A stretch of DNA of 64,000 bases from contig NZ_PDBS01000001.1 in the NCBI RefSeq assembly GCF_002572525.1, positions 2,852,001 through 2,916,000 of the forward strand, given 5' to 3'. Positions 18,500-28,573 of this stretch are shown piece by piece. This stretch comes from Natrinema sp. CBA1119. Its GTDB lineage: Archaea > Halobacteriota > Halobacteria > Halobacteriales > Natrialbaceae. How positions within the stretch are numbered: position 1 is the first letter of the stretch; each line of letters opens with the position of its first letter. The notes beneath the pieces were generated by a model. It was not told the origin of the DNA. It saw only the letters and a list, made by a program, of their open reading frames with translations, and did no database searches. The translations under genes and the position numbers were made by a program.

Positions 18500-18716
18500 T
18501 CAACTGCGGACGGAATGTGCGTGTCGGTGGGTCTCTGTATGGCTAGAAAGCACTGTCTGAAACCGTTTTCTCGGCGATCAAACAGACTTGGCCACGCGGT
18601 GTGTTCCCAAGCGAAGTACCGTGAATTTTGCAAAGTCGTCTTAAAATGTGTGGTCTACAATACTGAGCGATCAGTGAAACATGTAATTACTACCCATCTG
18701 GCGATTCACCAGAGCT
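18500..18716 (+). mobile_element. IS5-family transposase C-terminal remnant with right end
   Basis: The plus strand reads SRRSNRLGHAV and KYREFCKVVLKCVVYNTERS, the C-terminus of the IS5-type transposase, and ends with CTGGCGATTCACCAGAGC, matching that element's right terminal repeat. The rest of the element is missing, and it abuts the GT2 gene. Confidence 0.75.
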
Positions 18717-18791
18717 ATCTATTTGATTTTGTTCTTTAGATAGCGACCGATTCGTCCGAACTACACTGTGTCTCGACAAGCACTTAGATTC

Positions 18792-20210
18792 TTAAGACTG
18801 GCAAACCCAAGAAACAGAAGATTGTTCATTTTTATACACTAGAATTTCATCGGTTCCAGTTGGATATTCTCCAGAGTTACGTGGGATTTGATATCCAAAT
18901 TCTTTGCGACTCGTATAATAGTGGTTTGGGTTATTACTGATTAAGCACTCTTCATCCTCTAGGTTTGCATGATTGTGCATCCAGTTGAGCGACTGAATCT
19001 CACTTTCAGAAACATAATTATCATAAGGCTTCTGGCCCCCATCTAACATTGACCTATTCGAAGCAAGTCCACTGAATAATAATGATGATATCAAGAGAAA
19101 TACCAAGCAGTATCGTATTATATTTCTTCTTTTATTCCGTACTGTATAAGATACCCAGTAAAGTATACCGAATATTCCCGGGATAGCCAATACTCTCTTC
19201 AAAGTTGCTAATTCTTCTGTGTATATGAACATTATAGCAAGCATTCCAAATCCAAAACATATGGATAGAACATAATAGCTGAGTAGTGTCAATTCCTCTT
19301 TTTTCATGCCTCTATAAAATATGCTTAGAATCGCAGATAGTGTTAATAATGACACAAAAGCAATTCCTGAGATGTACAAGAACCAGACATTAAAATCGCC
19401 AAGATATGGGATGAATATCGAACGCCAGGTTGCTACCTTGGTTGAAGCACTGGATATAGTTTGATCGGTTGAACCAATATTTAGTATACGCCCTAGTAAA
19501 TATGAAACTGGAAAAGTAACCTTGTTAAAATAGATAGGTATTAGAACTGTAGGGATTAGTGATAGCATAGACACATAAACTATTTTACTGAGCTTTTGCG
19601 TTAATAATATAAATATGACAATAATCCCACCAAACACAATAGCCCATATAAAATTGTATAAACCGATAGAAAACAGAAGGAATGGGAGCAGAAGTTTTAT
19701 CCTATTTTCACTCCCAGTATTCATTCTAAAAGAACACCAAATAGCGAGTGCAAAAAGTGCGTAGGAATATGATATATGCGTTGATTCAAACAGTCTATTT
19801 ATAAATCCAGCAAAAATAAAGAAAGAGCTCGATATTATACCAAGAACCCAGATGTCGTGGTCAATTCTATTTTTGTTTGGGACCTCTCCAATATAGATCG
19901 TCATGAGAACTACCACAAATAAAATGATAGTGTGTATAGATACGAATCTATCAATTAATAATGTATCCCAGATATCTCCACCAACAACTCTTAGAATTAT
20001 TGTTTCAATAATAGTAAACCCGACTCCATTCGGATAGTCTGGTAATGAGGGGAGAATCCCCTCTGTGTAAGTATCATATATGTCACCAAAAACAAGTCTT
20101 TCATCCGTTGTTACTCTATATGGTAATTTGGCTTCCCAGTAAATAGCGTAAGAAAATATAAGAAAATAAATAGCTAATATTAGGCGCAAAAACCGTGAAT
20201 TGATAGTCAT
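18792..20210 (-). CDS. Multi-pass membrane protein of the glycan cluster
   Basis: About 472 residues from the ATG at 20210 (MTINSRFLRLIL), with roughly 11-12 hydrophobic segments and an external C-terminal domain (SLNWMHNHANLEDEECLISNNPNHYY). The layout resembles GT-C glycosyltransferases or glycan polymerases, with an early loop YRVTTDERLVFGDIYDTY that could hold acidic catalytic residues. No specific family was recognised. Like the neighbouring GT2 it is very AT-rich and full of Ile and Asn codons, unlike the GC-rich haloarchaeal background, so the pair was probably acquired together. An in-frame ATG at 20285 adds a basic leader. Confidence 0.75.
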   Translation of the reverse strand: MTINSRFLRLILAIYFLIFSYAIYWEAKLPYRVTTDERLVFGDIYDTYTEGILPSLPDYPNGVGFTIIETIILRVVGGDIWDTLLIDRFVSIHTIILFVVVLMTIYIGEVPNKNRIDHDIWVLGIISSSFFIFAGFINRLFESTHISYSYALFALAIWCSFRMNTGSENRIKLLLPFLLFSIGLYNFIWAIVFGGIIVIFILLTQKLSKIVYVSMLSLIPTVLIPIYFNKVTFPVSYLLGRILNIGSTDQTISSASTKVATWRSIFIPYLGDFNVWFLYISGIAFVSLLTLSAILSIFYRGMKKEELTLLSYYVLSICFGFGMLAIMFIYTEELATLKRVLAIPGIFGILYWVSYTVRNKRRNIIRYCLVFLLISSLLFSGLASNRSMLDGGQKPYDNYVSESEIQSLNWMHNHANLEDEECLISNNPNHYYTSRKEFGYQIPRNSGEYPTGTDEILVYKNEQSSVSWVCQS

Positions 20211-20348
20211 ACTTGTTTGATCACGTCGCCACCATTGCTTTTGTAATTTGATGTACGGGAAGAACCATGTGTGTTGAATAGTCAATCCGGAAAATCAATT
20301 TATGGTATGTTTATTAGTGCTGCTGACCTATAAGGGTTCGGTATTGGC

Positions 20349-21865
20349 GGCGTTGTCTAGTTCAGCATCTCCTCAGCTGGTGTTCTGCCATTCAGCGCTT
20401 GATTCGGTCGATCGTGGTTATAGTGGTGTCTGAAGTATCTGAGCCAGCGGCGTGCGTTATAGTAACCGTTAGAATTTTCCACTTAGAGAGTGTTACTGAA
20501 TGTAGTGGATCATCTCGACGGGATCTCTGGCCAGGATTTGCAAAACGCCCTCGACAACGTGGACGGAAAGAAGCCGACACAACGGCTCTTAGCGGCAATT
20601 ACGTACAAAACGGCGTCACGCAGACTGAACTAGCCGAGTGGTACGACGTTCAGGGCCGAACAATCTATAGCTGGCTCACCGACTCGACACCGACGAGTCG
20701 CTTGAACAGGCCGTAACTGATACTCACTGATCTGGGAGAAAACGAAAGCTCTCAGAAGCACAGCAAAAAGAATTCGAAGAAACTGTCTACGAATCACCCG
20801 GCGAAGTGGGGGTTGACGCACCAGTGTGGACGCCGGCGCTGGTTCAGAAGTATCTTGCCGAGACGTACGATGTTGAGTACTCGATCCCAAGATGTCGGTG
20901 GTTGCTCAAAGAAGCGGGATTAAGCCATCAAAAGCCACGCCGCACAGCCGCCGAATCTGACGCTGAGGAGCAAGAAACGTTTAGCGAGGAACTTAAAAAA
21001 CGGCGGGAGATGGACGCCACAGTAGTCTGTAGCGATCAAACCAAGAAATCCGTGCAAATTGAGCCGCGTGCCGAGTGGTTTCCGCGCGGCACGCGGCCTG
21101 CTGTTGACCTCTCTGGACAACGCGATTGGACGTACTGCTTGGCGCGATCACCGAAGACGATAATCGCTTTTTCTCTCGCTTCGAAGAGTATGTTACTGCC
21201 GATCACGCGAAACATTTTATTTCTAATGTCTGCTATAGCTGGACTGCCCCGCCAGAAGGAATGAAAGCGGTCGATCCGCATTGAGATAGTCTGAAACCAC
21301 TTTTCGAAGTGGTTTCGCTCGCTGTAGTTGAGTTGACTGCTCAATTCGTGACGAGCGAGAGCTGTCAGATAGCCACTAGCATCGACGAGAAACTTTGTCT
21401 CGTCGATTTCGTGTTTCTCGGTGAGACGATGCAAGAACGCCGCGGGACTGACCCCGCGGCGGCTGAAGACGTCGATTTCGAGCAATAGCTTCGATTCTGT
21501 GTCGATCGCGACGTACAGCCACTTCTTTTCGTCATCGACTTCGATCTGTTTCTCGTCGACCGCGACCCGCGACGGCGATGCCGTCGCGGGTCGCTCTGGG
21601 CCTCTGAGAGTTTGTGCGTCTAGTTCCAGATTGCGCCGTGAGAACGGTCAATACCGAGTATTTCCAGCACTACAACGACCTCTCGAACCGACAATCCCAT
21701 CGAATGTAGGCGCACCCCGAACATCCTGACGAGTGTCGGGGTGCGCTCGTTCTCCCAAAGCTCATCACAATCCACGTCCAAGGTCTCTCTGAGCAGGTCG
21801 GCGAGTTGTATGACCACTTCTCGCCACCACCTGCTCGCTTCTCAAACCCTCATCTAGACAGTGCC
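20349..21865 (-). mobile_element. Decayed IS6-family element split by an IS630 copy
   Basis: The left end GGCGTTGTCTAGTT and right end GGCACTGTCTAG (other strand) are IS6-type repeats. On the minus strand, transposase pieces run from 21817 (IQLADLLRETLDVDCDELWENER) through EIDVFSRRGVSPAAF and NHFEKWFQTISMRIDRFHSFWRGSP to about 21240. They then resume at 20450 with LRYFRHHYNHDRPNQALNG. The gap is filled by an IS630-type remnant. Internal frameshifts make it inactive, and no target duplication was found. Confidence 0.8.
20460..21235 (+). mobile_element. IS630-family remnant with internal deletion
   Basis: The left end TAGTAACCGTTAGAA and a right end ending TTTCTAATGTCTGCTATAG match those of the IS630 element at 10173. 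About 280 bp are missing inside. A transposase fragment at 20806-21120 reads VGVDAPVWTPALVQKYLAET through EELKKRREMDATVVCSDQTKK in one frame, without the break seen in the fuller copy. It is inserted at a TA inside the IS6 transposase. Confidence 0.78.
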
Positions 21866-21981
21866 TTTTTGTTCGATGTTTGATTTAGATAAACAATACC
21901 AACTATTACATTACCGAAGTCGAAACTTAGCAGAGGACGAATGAGAACACCTAATGGGGTCTCCTTCATACTCAGAGTAAC

Positions 21982-23142
21982 ATGGTAGAAGAAGATATTC
22001 TGGTTGTGAATTTCTGTGTATTTGAGGAAGAAGAATGCGAATACTTTACAAAGAACCAGATACGGGACTATAGTCATAGTTTAAGTGGTGAATTTAGCAA
22101 AGTTTGGTTAGTTGGAAATATCGTTCATCGAGAGGGGATCCTCACCTCTCGAATTGATTCAGATTCAGTAGAGGTAGTTCCCTATATAAATAATCAATCA
22201 AACTTTTTGACCTCCCTGTTGATTGGGATAGCAAGAGTGATACGAGCTTCATATGCAAGCTCAAGCGCAATTGTTAATGTTCCATCGCCTGGGTACGCTC
22301 CTCTAATAATACCGATTGCGCTTTTAACTAACCATCTATCAGTATATGTCGCAATGAACCCCCATGATGCAGTCGATCGTTCTCAAACAAGTTTTCGTGG
22401 GCGTATCACTACAAGGCTGAAGCATTTGCTCAATGTAGCACATACGACGCTTGCTCTCAGATTAAGTGACTCTGTCCTCGTACGTGGCGACAAATCGAGA
22501 TACGAATCGTACGGTAACGTACACGAATCCAGACCAATCATAAGTATAAGTGAGTCTGAGAAGGTCGGAAATACAAACGATAGTTTCGATTTTCTTTATG
22601 TTGGTGGATTTTACGAACGGAAAGGCCTAGATATTTTGCTCAAGGCTTTCGCACAAGTTGAGAAAGAATACGAAGAAGTTCGACTTCGCATTGTCGGTGA
22701 TGGTGAACAGCGAAAAGAATTAGAGAAATTGACTGAATATTTAGGGATAGATAATCAAGTTACATTTGAAGGGTATATTGATGACTCAATAGAACTCGCA
22801 AAAGTATACAACCAATCAGATGTTCTTGTTCTTCCCGCGAAACGTGGCGAGGGATTTCCGCGAGTGATCGACGAAGCACATCTATACGCGCTCCCTGTTA
22901 TAACAACGGATTTGGGCCATTTCAGTAACTCGCTGACTGATGGCGAAAACGCACTCCTTGCTTCGCCGGGGTCGGTTTCGTCCTTAGCAAACCAGCTGCA
23001 GAGGATTATTCAAAGTCCAAAAATCCGAGAAAAGCTAGCAGAAAATGGCTGTGAACGGGTCACTAGATTGAGAAACGAAACTGCCGCAGATCAGCACGCA
23101 GCAATAGTAAAGGGCGAATATACGTCGGAGACTTATTCTTGA
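21982..23142 (+). CDS. Glycosyltransferase family 4
   Basis: A 386-residue GT-B protein with an N-terminal acceptor-binding half and a C-terminal donor-binding half: FLYVGGFYERKGLDILLKAF (about 210-229), RIVGDGEQRKELEKL and VLVLPAKRGEGFPRVIDEAHLYALPVITTD with the EX7E-like region. Such enzymes use NDP- or GDP-sugars to extend lipid-linked oligosaccharides on the cytoplasmic face. The gene is moderately AT-rich. Its end overlaps by 10 bp the end of the convergent gene at 23133-24287. The sugar specificity cannot be told. Confidence 0.88.
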   Translation: MVEEDILVVNFCVFEEEECEYFTKNQIRDYSHSLSGEFSKVWLVGNIVHREGILTSRIDSDSVEVVPYINNQSNFLTSLLIGIARVIRASYASSSAIVNVPSPGYAPLIIPIALLTNHLSVYVAMNPHDAVDRSQTSFRGRITTRLKHLLNVAHTTLALRLSDSVLVRGDKSRYESYGNVHESRPIISISESEKVGNTNDSFDFLYVGGFYERKGLDILLKAFAQVEKEYEEVRLRIVGDGEQRKELEKLTEYLGIDNQVTFEGYIDDSIELAKVYNQSDVLVLPAKRGEGFPRVIDEAHLYALPVITTDLGHFSNSLTDGENALLASPGSVSSLANQLQRIIQSPKIREKLAENGCERVTRLRNETAADQHAAIVKGEYTSETYS

Positions 23143-24287
23143 TAGAGTTCAATACTGCGCTCAGCTATTTTCTGCCAAGATAATTCGGTTTGAGCGTACT
23201 CAATGGCTTTCTTCGAATATGAATTGATTCGATCTGGGTCAGAAATCAGTTGGGAAATTATTGACGCCAATACTTTTGAGTTACCCCGTTCGAAAGTCAT
23301 ACCATTCTCATTTGCGATCAAGAAATCCGTTGCAGTACTATGGCAGACTATAACCGGAAGTCCACAACCAATTGCCTCAATAATCGTGATTCCCAACTTC
23401 CCCGGCCAAATCCCGACATCAGCTAAATTGTAGTACTCTGAGAGCGATTCATGGGGAACCTCCCCGCAGAATTTCACTTGATCACTGAGATCAAGATCGG
23501 ACACAAGTTCTCTGATTTCTCGAAGATATTCATCGGGTCCGGGCCCAACGATGAGAAGCCTTATATTGGACTCTTCGTCCACTACCGAATCAAACGCTTG
23601 AAGCAAAACATCCAAATCTTTAGTCTTATTTAGGTTTCCAGCCGAAATCAGTACTTTCTCACCCTTGTTGATACCAAGTTCTTCCCGAAGTAAATCAGAA
23701 TTAACGTCCGGGGAAAATACTGCTGTATCCACTCCCAATGGAAGTAGGTTCACCATTGACGAGCGAATCCCCAGTTCGTCCGTCAGAAATTGCTCTGCGT
23801 AAGGGTTTACTGGCAGAAATGTATTTACTTGCCGTTTAAGAAACGGCAAGACCAGATAGCGATGAGCAGAATAGCCTATGTACTTAGATAGCGAGTTGAT
23901 GTGGAAATTATCGTTATCAATATGGACATCCACAAATAACTTTGCGTCATTCTGAAAGTTGTACCATAAGCTCTGAAGGACGTAGATCGAGTACAGGCCG
24001 TGTGAATGGATGATTTCAGGGTTAAACTGTTCCAGTTCTGCTTGGAGGCCCCGAAGACCAACACTTCCGATACTTGTTAGATTTGGGGAGGCCTTCAATC
24101 GTGTTGTGGGAACACCGTTGTATGTAAAATTCCCAGTTACGATGGTTTTTCCGTTTGATGTGCGTGGGAGATAGTCACTTGTGAAAATTCGTGCGTCGTG
24201 ACCAAGCTTACGTTGTTTAGCTGGGAGATGGTTTTCCTGATATCCTAATCCTAGAAAGTACGGATGCTGAATGTGGGCGATTTTCAT
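23133..24287 (-). CDS. Glycosyltransferase family 4
   Basis: A 384-residue GT-B protein starting MKIAHIQHPYFLGLGYQENHL, with PEIIHSHGLYSIYVLQSL in the acceptor half. The donor half carries VLISAGNLNKTKDLDVLLQAF, LLIVGPGPDEYLREI and GIWPGKLGITIIEAIGCGLPVIV, the last replacing the usual EGFG-type loop. It is convergent with the GT4 gene at 21982 and divergent from the GT4 at 24427, with about 140 bp between starts. It probably adds one sugar of the surface glycan; the specificity is unknown. Confidence 0.88.
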   Translation of the reverse strand: MKIAHIQHPYFLGLGYQENHLPAKQRKLGHDARIFTSDYLPRTSNGKTIVTGNFTYNGVPTTRLKASPNLTSIGSVGLRGLQAELEQFNPEIIHSHGLYSIYVLQSLWYNFQNDAKLFVDVHIDNDNFHINSLSKYIGYSAHRYLVLPFLKRQVNTFLPVNPYAEQFLTDELGIRSSMVNLLPLGVDTAVFSPDVNSDLLREELGINKGEKVLISAGNLNKTKDLDVLLQAFDSVVDEESNIRLLIVGPGPDEYLREIRELVSDLDLSDQVKFCGEVPHESLSEYYNLADVGIWPGKLGITIIEAIGCGLPVIVCHSTATDFLIANENGMTFERGNSKVLASIISQLISDPDRINSYSKKAIEYAQTELSWQKIAERSIELYQE

Positions 24288-24426
24288 GATAGTAGTTTTG
24301 AAATGGCCTTACGGAATACTCTTGAGGAAGGTGGTTCAAGGTTCCGACTTCGTTGACCGTGACTGCGAACAGACAACGCGATAACATACTGGAACACTTT
24401 TAACGCAGACGGCCGACGAATTCTAT

Positions 24427-25530
24427 ATGAAGATTGGAATGAATCTACTTTCCATTATTCCAGGCCATCATGCTGGGATATATGCCCATTCGAGGAATCT
24501 TCTTCATGAGCTAACCAAGATTGAACACGAACATGAAATCATCCTGTTTACGAATAAGGAAGGGTATGAGAATCTGAAGGTTCCGGAAGAGTACGGCCAA
24601 GTCAAACTGCCAATTAGTGGGCATAGCCGAGAACAACGGTTACTCGCCGAACAGATATTTCTACCAATGTACGCAGCCAGGGAAGGGATCGATGTTTTGC
24701 ATTCGGTTGATTATCTCGCGCCCATTATGGCGCCGTTCTCTACAACTGCTACAATTCATGATATGAACTATCAACGAGTTCCAGAAGGTTTCAGTTGGCT
24801 CAAACAAACGGCGATGAAAACTCTCGTTCCGCTGTCAGCAACATCCGCAGATACGGTATTCACTGTTTCTGAGTTCTCAAAACGGGAAATTCTAGACCTA
24901 ATCGATATTGAGTCCGAAAAGGTACAGGTGGTACCAAATGCGTTGCCGGACACGCTAATTGAGACGTCACCTACCTTTCCCTCGGAGCTAACTTCGGTGA
25001 GGAACAGTAAATATCTATTGTACGTCGGTACAACCCATCCACACAAGAATACGACAGCGTTGATTGAAGCAGTTGCTCAGATTGATCCGGTTCCTCCGCT
25101 TGTGGTTTGTGGGCCGAAGCGGAGTGATGCCGATGCGGTGGAACGGCTAGCGGTGGAGAAGGGTGTTAGCGATCAAGTGTATCTACCAGGGTATGTGGAG
25201 GATACCGAACTTGCGGGTTTATATGAGGGTGCTGCAGCGTATGTTCAACCCTCGTTATATGAGGGGTTTGGGATGCCGCTTCTGGAGGCGATGTATTTCG
25301 AAACACCAGTCGTAGCTTCCGATGTTGCCGCAATTCCCGAAGTGGCAGGGGGTGCGGCAGTATATTTTGATCCATATGATTCGACGGACATCGCTGACAA
25401 GATATCAAGAGTCATGGATGATGAGGAGTTGCGAGAGGAATTGGTTGATCAGGGCAGGCAAAGGCTTAACAAGTACTCGTGGGAAGACTCAGCACATAAG
25501 CTAATCCACCATTTGGAACAACTCAGATGA
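24427..25530 (+). CDS. Glycosyltransferase family 4 (mannosyltransferase-like)
   Basis: A 367-residue GT-B enzyme with TATIHDMNYQRVPEGFSW in the acceptor half and a classical GT4 donor half: YLLYVGTTHPHKNTTALIEAV, VYLPGYVEDTELAGLYEGA, and VQPSLYEGFGMPLLEAMYFETPVVASDVAAIPE with the EX7E motif. The pattern is closest to mannosyl- or rhamnosyltransferases of the WbaZ/MtfB kind. It begins a same-strand run of glycan genes extending to 31442 with short gaps, likely co-transcribed. Confidence 0.9.
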   Translation: MKIGMNLLSIIPGHHAGIYAHSRNLLHELTKIEHEHEIILFTNKEGYENLKVPEEYGQVKLPISGHSREQRLLAEQIFLPMYAAREGIDVLHSVDYLAPIMAPFSTTATIHDMNYQRVPEGFSWLKQTAMKTLVPLSATSADTVFTVSEFSKREILDLIDIESEKVQVVPNALPDTLIETSPTFPSELTSVRNSKYLLYVGTTHPHKNTTALIEAVAQIDPVPPLVVCGPKRSDADAVERLAVEKGVSDQVYLPGYVEDTELAGLYEGAAAYVQPSLYEGFGMPLLEAMYFETPVVASDVAAIPEVAGGAAVYFDPYDSTDIADKISRVMDDEELREELVDQGRQRLNKYSWEDSAHKLIHHLEQLR

Positions 25531-25623
25531 TGCTCTCCGGTGAGGACGTCGACGTTGAAGGCCTTGAGCTATGGAATTACGCACATCAAAGCATATCACT
25601 CGTAAAGACGATTGGCTAAGAAG

Positions 25624-26958
25624 ATGGTTGAAAATATCGTATTGATTACTGTCGATTCGCTTCGGTTCGATAGTATCCAATTAGAGTCTTCGAAACAAGG
25701 TGTTCTTAGTTCCTTAGGTGGGTCTTCGGTTTCATTTTCGAACGCATATGCCACTGGCCCTGGAACGACGCCATCATTCCCGGCGCTTTTGACAGGGACG
25801 CTGCCACTTTCATATGATGGCTTAGGAGCGCTAGCAGATGCTCGGCCTCGCGTGAGTGAACTCTTGAGAAAGGGAGGTCTCACGACAGCAGCGTTCCAGT
25901 GTAACCCATTCCTTTCAGCTCATTTTAACTATGATGATGGGTACAATAAATTCAAAGACTACCAAAATCCCTTGATGGGGATTGCTACCAAAGTCTTCCC
26001 GCGGGGAATAGAAATCAACAACCCGAAACTCCGCAGGATTGACGATACACTCCATTTAACGGATGCCATCAAAAAAACGTACCAGTTAGTCAAAGGTAAG
26101 CCGCGTCCTTACGTTAGTGCCGATATCATAACTGATGATACGATCAATTGGCTTTCCCAAACTGGCACTCCGTTCTTCTGCTGGACACACTATATGGACG
26201 TTCACCATCCCTGCTTCCCACCCGAAGAATACCGTGATCGACATGGCGTGAAAGACGTATCCCAGACCGAAGTCTCTGATTGGTACTCTGCGCTTCTCCG
26301 TAACCCGGAGACACTCTCAAACGAAGAAATTCAGGATCTCAAGGACCTATACAGTGCGGCCGTTGAGTTCACTGACGAACAGATCGGGCGTATCATAGAC
26401 CATCTGAAAGACTCTGAGCGCTACGAAGAGACACTCGTTATTATCACCTCGGACCACGGAGAGCTCTTTGGTGAGTACGGCAAGTATGGAAAACCCGAAC
26501 GGATGTACGACGAGTTGCTGCATGTTCCGCTCATCGTCGCTAACGGTCCAGAGTATCTCAACGACGCCAAGGATCAGTTAGTGAGCCTTCTTGATATTCC
26601 TCCGCTAATTCATAATGCACTCGGACTGGAAATTCCGGAGGAATACGAAGGACAAATTCCGGGGGTTAACGAGGCTCGTGAGTATATTATAGCGGAACAC
26701 GAGGTGGAGGGAGAGGTAATCGTTGGTGCTCGGTCGTCGGATTGGCTCTACGAGGGGGATGAAATCAACGACGAACACAGACTGTTCGATCTCCGTGATG
26801 GAAACTTCGAGCAGGTAGAGCGAGACCACGCTGAGGCCGAAACCGTCCGTAACGCCGTTCTCGAACGTCTAGACGAACTCGACGTGGAAGCACAATATCT
26901 ACAAGGTGAGATAAACGGCGGTGTTGAAAACCGGTTGGAAGACTTAGGATATCTATAA
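25624..26958 (+). CDS. Sulfatase-fold (alkaline phosphatase superfamily) protein
   Basis: About 444 residues from the ATG at 25624. The fold's metal sites are visible: NIVLITVDSLRFD at the start (Asp), IITSDHGELFGEYGK (Asp-His) and HYMDVHHP. The position of the sulfatase C/S-x-P-x-R motif reads TTPSFPALLTG, so the formylglycine residue and the Arg are absent and a Thr occupies the nucleophile position. Thr nucleophiles occur in phosphoethanolamine and other phosphotransferases of the superfamily, so it may transfer or cleave a phosphate-containing group on the glycan rather than a sulfate. It has no signal peptide. It follows the GT4 gene by 93 bp. Confidence 0.8.
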   Translation: MVENIVLITVDSLRFDSIQLESSKQGVLSSLGGSSVSFSNAYATGPGTTPSFPALLTGTLPLSYDGLGALADARPRVSELLRKGGLTTAAFQCNPFLSAHFNYDDGYNKFKDYQNPLMGIATKVFPRGIEINNPKLRRIDDTLHLTDAIKKTYQLVKGKPRPYVSADIITDDTINWLSQTGTPFFCWTHYMDVHHPCFPPEEYRDRHGVKDVSQTEVSDWYSALLRNPETLSNEEIQDLKDLYSAAVEFTDEQIGRIIDHLKDSERYEETLVIITSDHGELFGEYGKYGKPERMYDELLHVPLIVANGPEYLNDAKDQLVSLLDIPPLIHNALGLEIPEEYEGQIPGVNEAREYIIAEHEVEGEVIVGARSSDWLYEGDEINDEHRLFDLRDGNFEQVERDHAEAETVRNAVLERLDELDVEAQYLQGEINGGVENRLEDLGYL

Positions 26959-26992
26959 TATCGGAACACTATTATTCTCCTAATAAGGTAGG

Positions 26993-27232
26993 ATGAGGTG
27001 GACAATGTCAATTGGCTGGAGAAGTAGTACTACCTTTGTTACAGGCGGTGGGGGCTTAATTGGTTCATTCCTGACTGAAGAACTTGTCGACCGTGGTGCG
27101 GAGGTCGTAGACAATCTCTTAAGTGGGCACCGCAGACTCTCCCATATCGAGAACGAGATCGAGATTCGTCCGGTAGACCCCACAACCCATAACGGCTGTA
27201 TCGAAGCTACCGAAAGCATTGAAATCCACTAA
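26993..27232 (+). pseudogene. N-terminal fragment of a sugar-nucleotide epimerase
   Basis: The reading frame contains STTFVTGGGGLIGSFLTEEL (the NAD-binding GxxGxxG turn) and VVDNLLSGHRRLSHIENEI, the first 60 residues of a GalE-like epimerase. It then ends, with no catalytic domain. The fragment sits between the sulfatase-fold gene and the next glycosyltransferase and reads into the latter's start region. It is a relic of a deleted epimerase and is not expected to be functional. Confidence 0.7.
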
Positions 27233-27245
27233 CGCACATCTTCTG

Positions 27246-28487
27246 ATGACTGACGAAAACAAAGAGTACGTTCTTGTCACAGAGTATTTCCACCCCGACA
27301 CGGCTACGACCGGTCAACTCATCACTGACCTCGCAGTCGGGCTTGAAAATCGCGGGTTAAACATGACCGTTCTCACCGGACAGCCGAACTACCACAGCGG
27401 TGAGAACGAGAAACAACCTCTCGTGTCCACGCATGAGGGTGTCCAGGTCAAACGCATCCGTGCACCCCAGGTTCGCCAGTCGTCGCTTCTACGCCGCTTG
27501 TTTAACTGGGGTATTTTCACTATCTGGATGTTCTTTGTGATGCTATTGAGCCAAACCGAGAAAGAACGTGAGGTAGTCTTCGTCTCGAACCCTCCCTTCC
27601 TGCCCGTTGCAATATGGATAGTTTGTCGAATCCGTGGTTGGAACTATACCTATATCGTCCACGACTTATATCCTGATCAGCCGGTTGAACTCAATTACAT
27701 CAAAGAAGGCGATATCATTGATCGGGTTTGGGGATTTCTGGACAGACAAGCTCTCCTTGCCGCAAAGAACGTGGTCGCTCTCGGTCCGGTAATGAAGGAG
27801 CGCATCTGCCAGAACGCTGGCCCGAAATTTAATTCGTCAAAGGTCAAAATCATCCACAACTGGGAGGACGAAGAGTTTATCCAACCGCAAGATAAGGAGA
27901 ATAATTGGTTTAGTCAGGAACACGACCTCGTTGAGCCGTTTACGATCCTTTACTCGGGGAATATTGCGCATTTTCACGACCTCGAAACGGTTGTGGAGGC
28001 AGCAGCGGAATTCGAAGATGAGGATGTTCAGTTTCTAATTATTGGTGAAGGAGATAATAAAGAAACCATCGTATCTCGGGCCGAAAAGTTGGGACTCCGG
28101 GGAGGGACGGTTCGCTTCCTTCCCTACCAGCCGCGGGCAGATTTACCCTACAGTCTTACGTCAGCGGATGTCTCAGTTGTCACTGTTAAAAAAGGATTTG
28201 AGGGAGTTTGTGTGTCAAGTAAGTTGTATACTGCTATGGCTGCTGGGGAACCTGTATTGACAATAGCACAGCCAAATGACGACGAAGCGAGAATCATCGA
28301 TCAATTTGATGCGGGAATCCATGTTTCCCAAGGGGATATTGAGGGTGTCGTTGAGGCTATCGAAAGATGGCGCCAAAATCCCAACCTCGTGAAACAGCAG
28401 GGAGAAAATGCTCGACAGTCATTTGAGGAAAATTTCACAGCTGACGCGTCTATTGGTGAATACTACAAGTTATTGGCCACTAACTAA
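27246..28487 (+). CDS. Glycosyltransferase family 4 (WbuB-like)
   Basis: The 413-residue protein starts MTDENKEYVLVTEYFHPD, typical of WbuB/FnlA-type transferases, with GQLITDLAVGLENRG, TGQPNYHSG, YIVHDLYPDQPVEL, ILYSGNIAHFHDLETVVEAA and VCVSSKLYTAMAAGEPVLTIA. WbuB-type enzymes usually transfer N-acetylated amino sugars such as FucNAc, which fits the UDP-sugar dehydrogenase next door. A C-terminal piece of a close relative remains at 31500-31689. The upstream ATG at 27219 lies in the epimerase relic and is rejected. Confidence 0.88.
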   Translation: MTDENKEYVLVTEYFHPDTATTGQLITDLAVGLENRGLNMTVLTGQPNYHSGENEKQPLVSTHEGVQVKRIRAPQVRQSSLLRRLFNWGIFTIWMFFVMLLSQTEKEREVVFVSNPPFLPVAIWIVCRIRGWNYTYIVHDLYPDQPVELNYIKEGDIIDRVWGFLDRQALLAAKNVVALGPVMKERICQNAGPKFNSSKVKIIHNWEDEEFIQPQDKENNWFSQEHDLVEPFTILYSGNIAHFHDLETVVEAAAEFEDEDVQFLIIGEGDNKETIVSRAEKLGLRGGTVRFLPYQPRADLPYSLTSADVSVVTVKKGFEGVCVSSKLYTAMAAGEPVLTIAQPNDDEARIIDQFDAGIHVSQGDIEGVVEAIERWRQNPNLVKQQGENARQSFEENFTADASIGEYYKLLATN

Positions 28488-28573
28488 GTCCTTATTAGAA
28501 TTACCTGAAGTCAGAAGAATCACTCTCCGTTCTAGAAGGAAAACATAATATGGCTATAAAATAGAAAGAGGGT

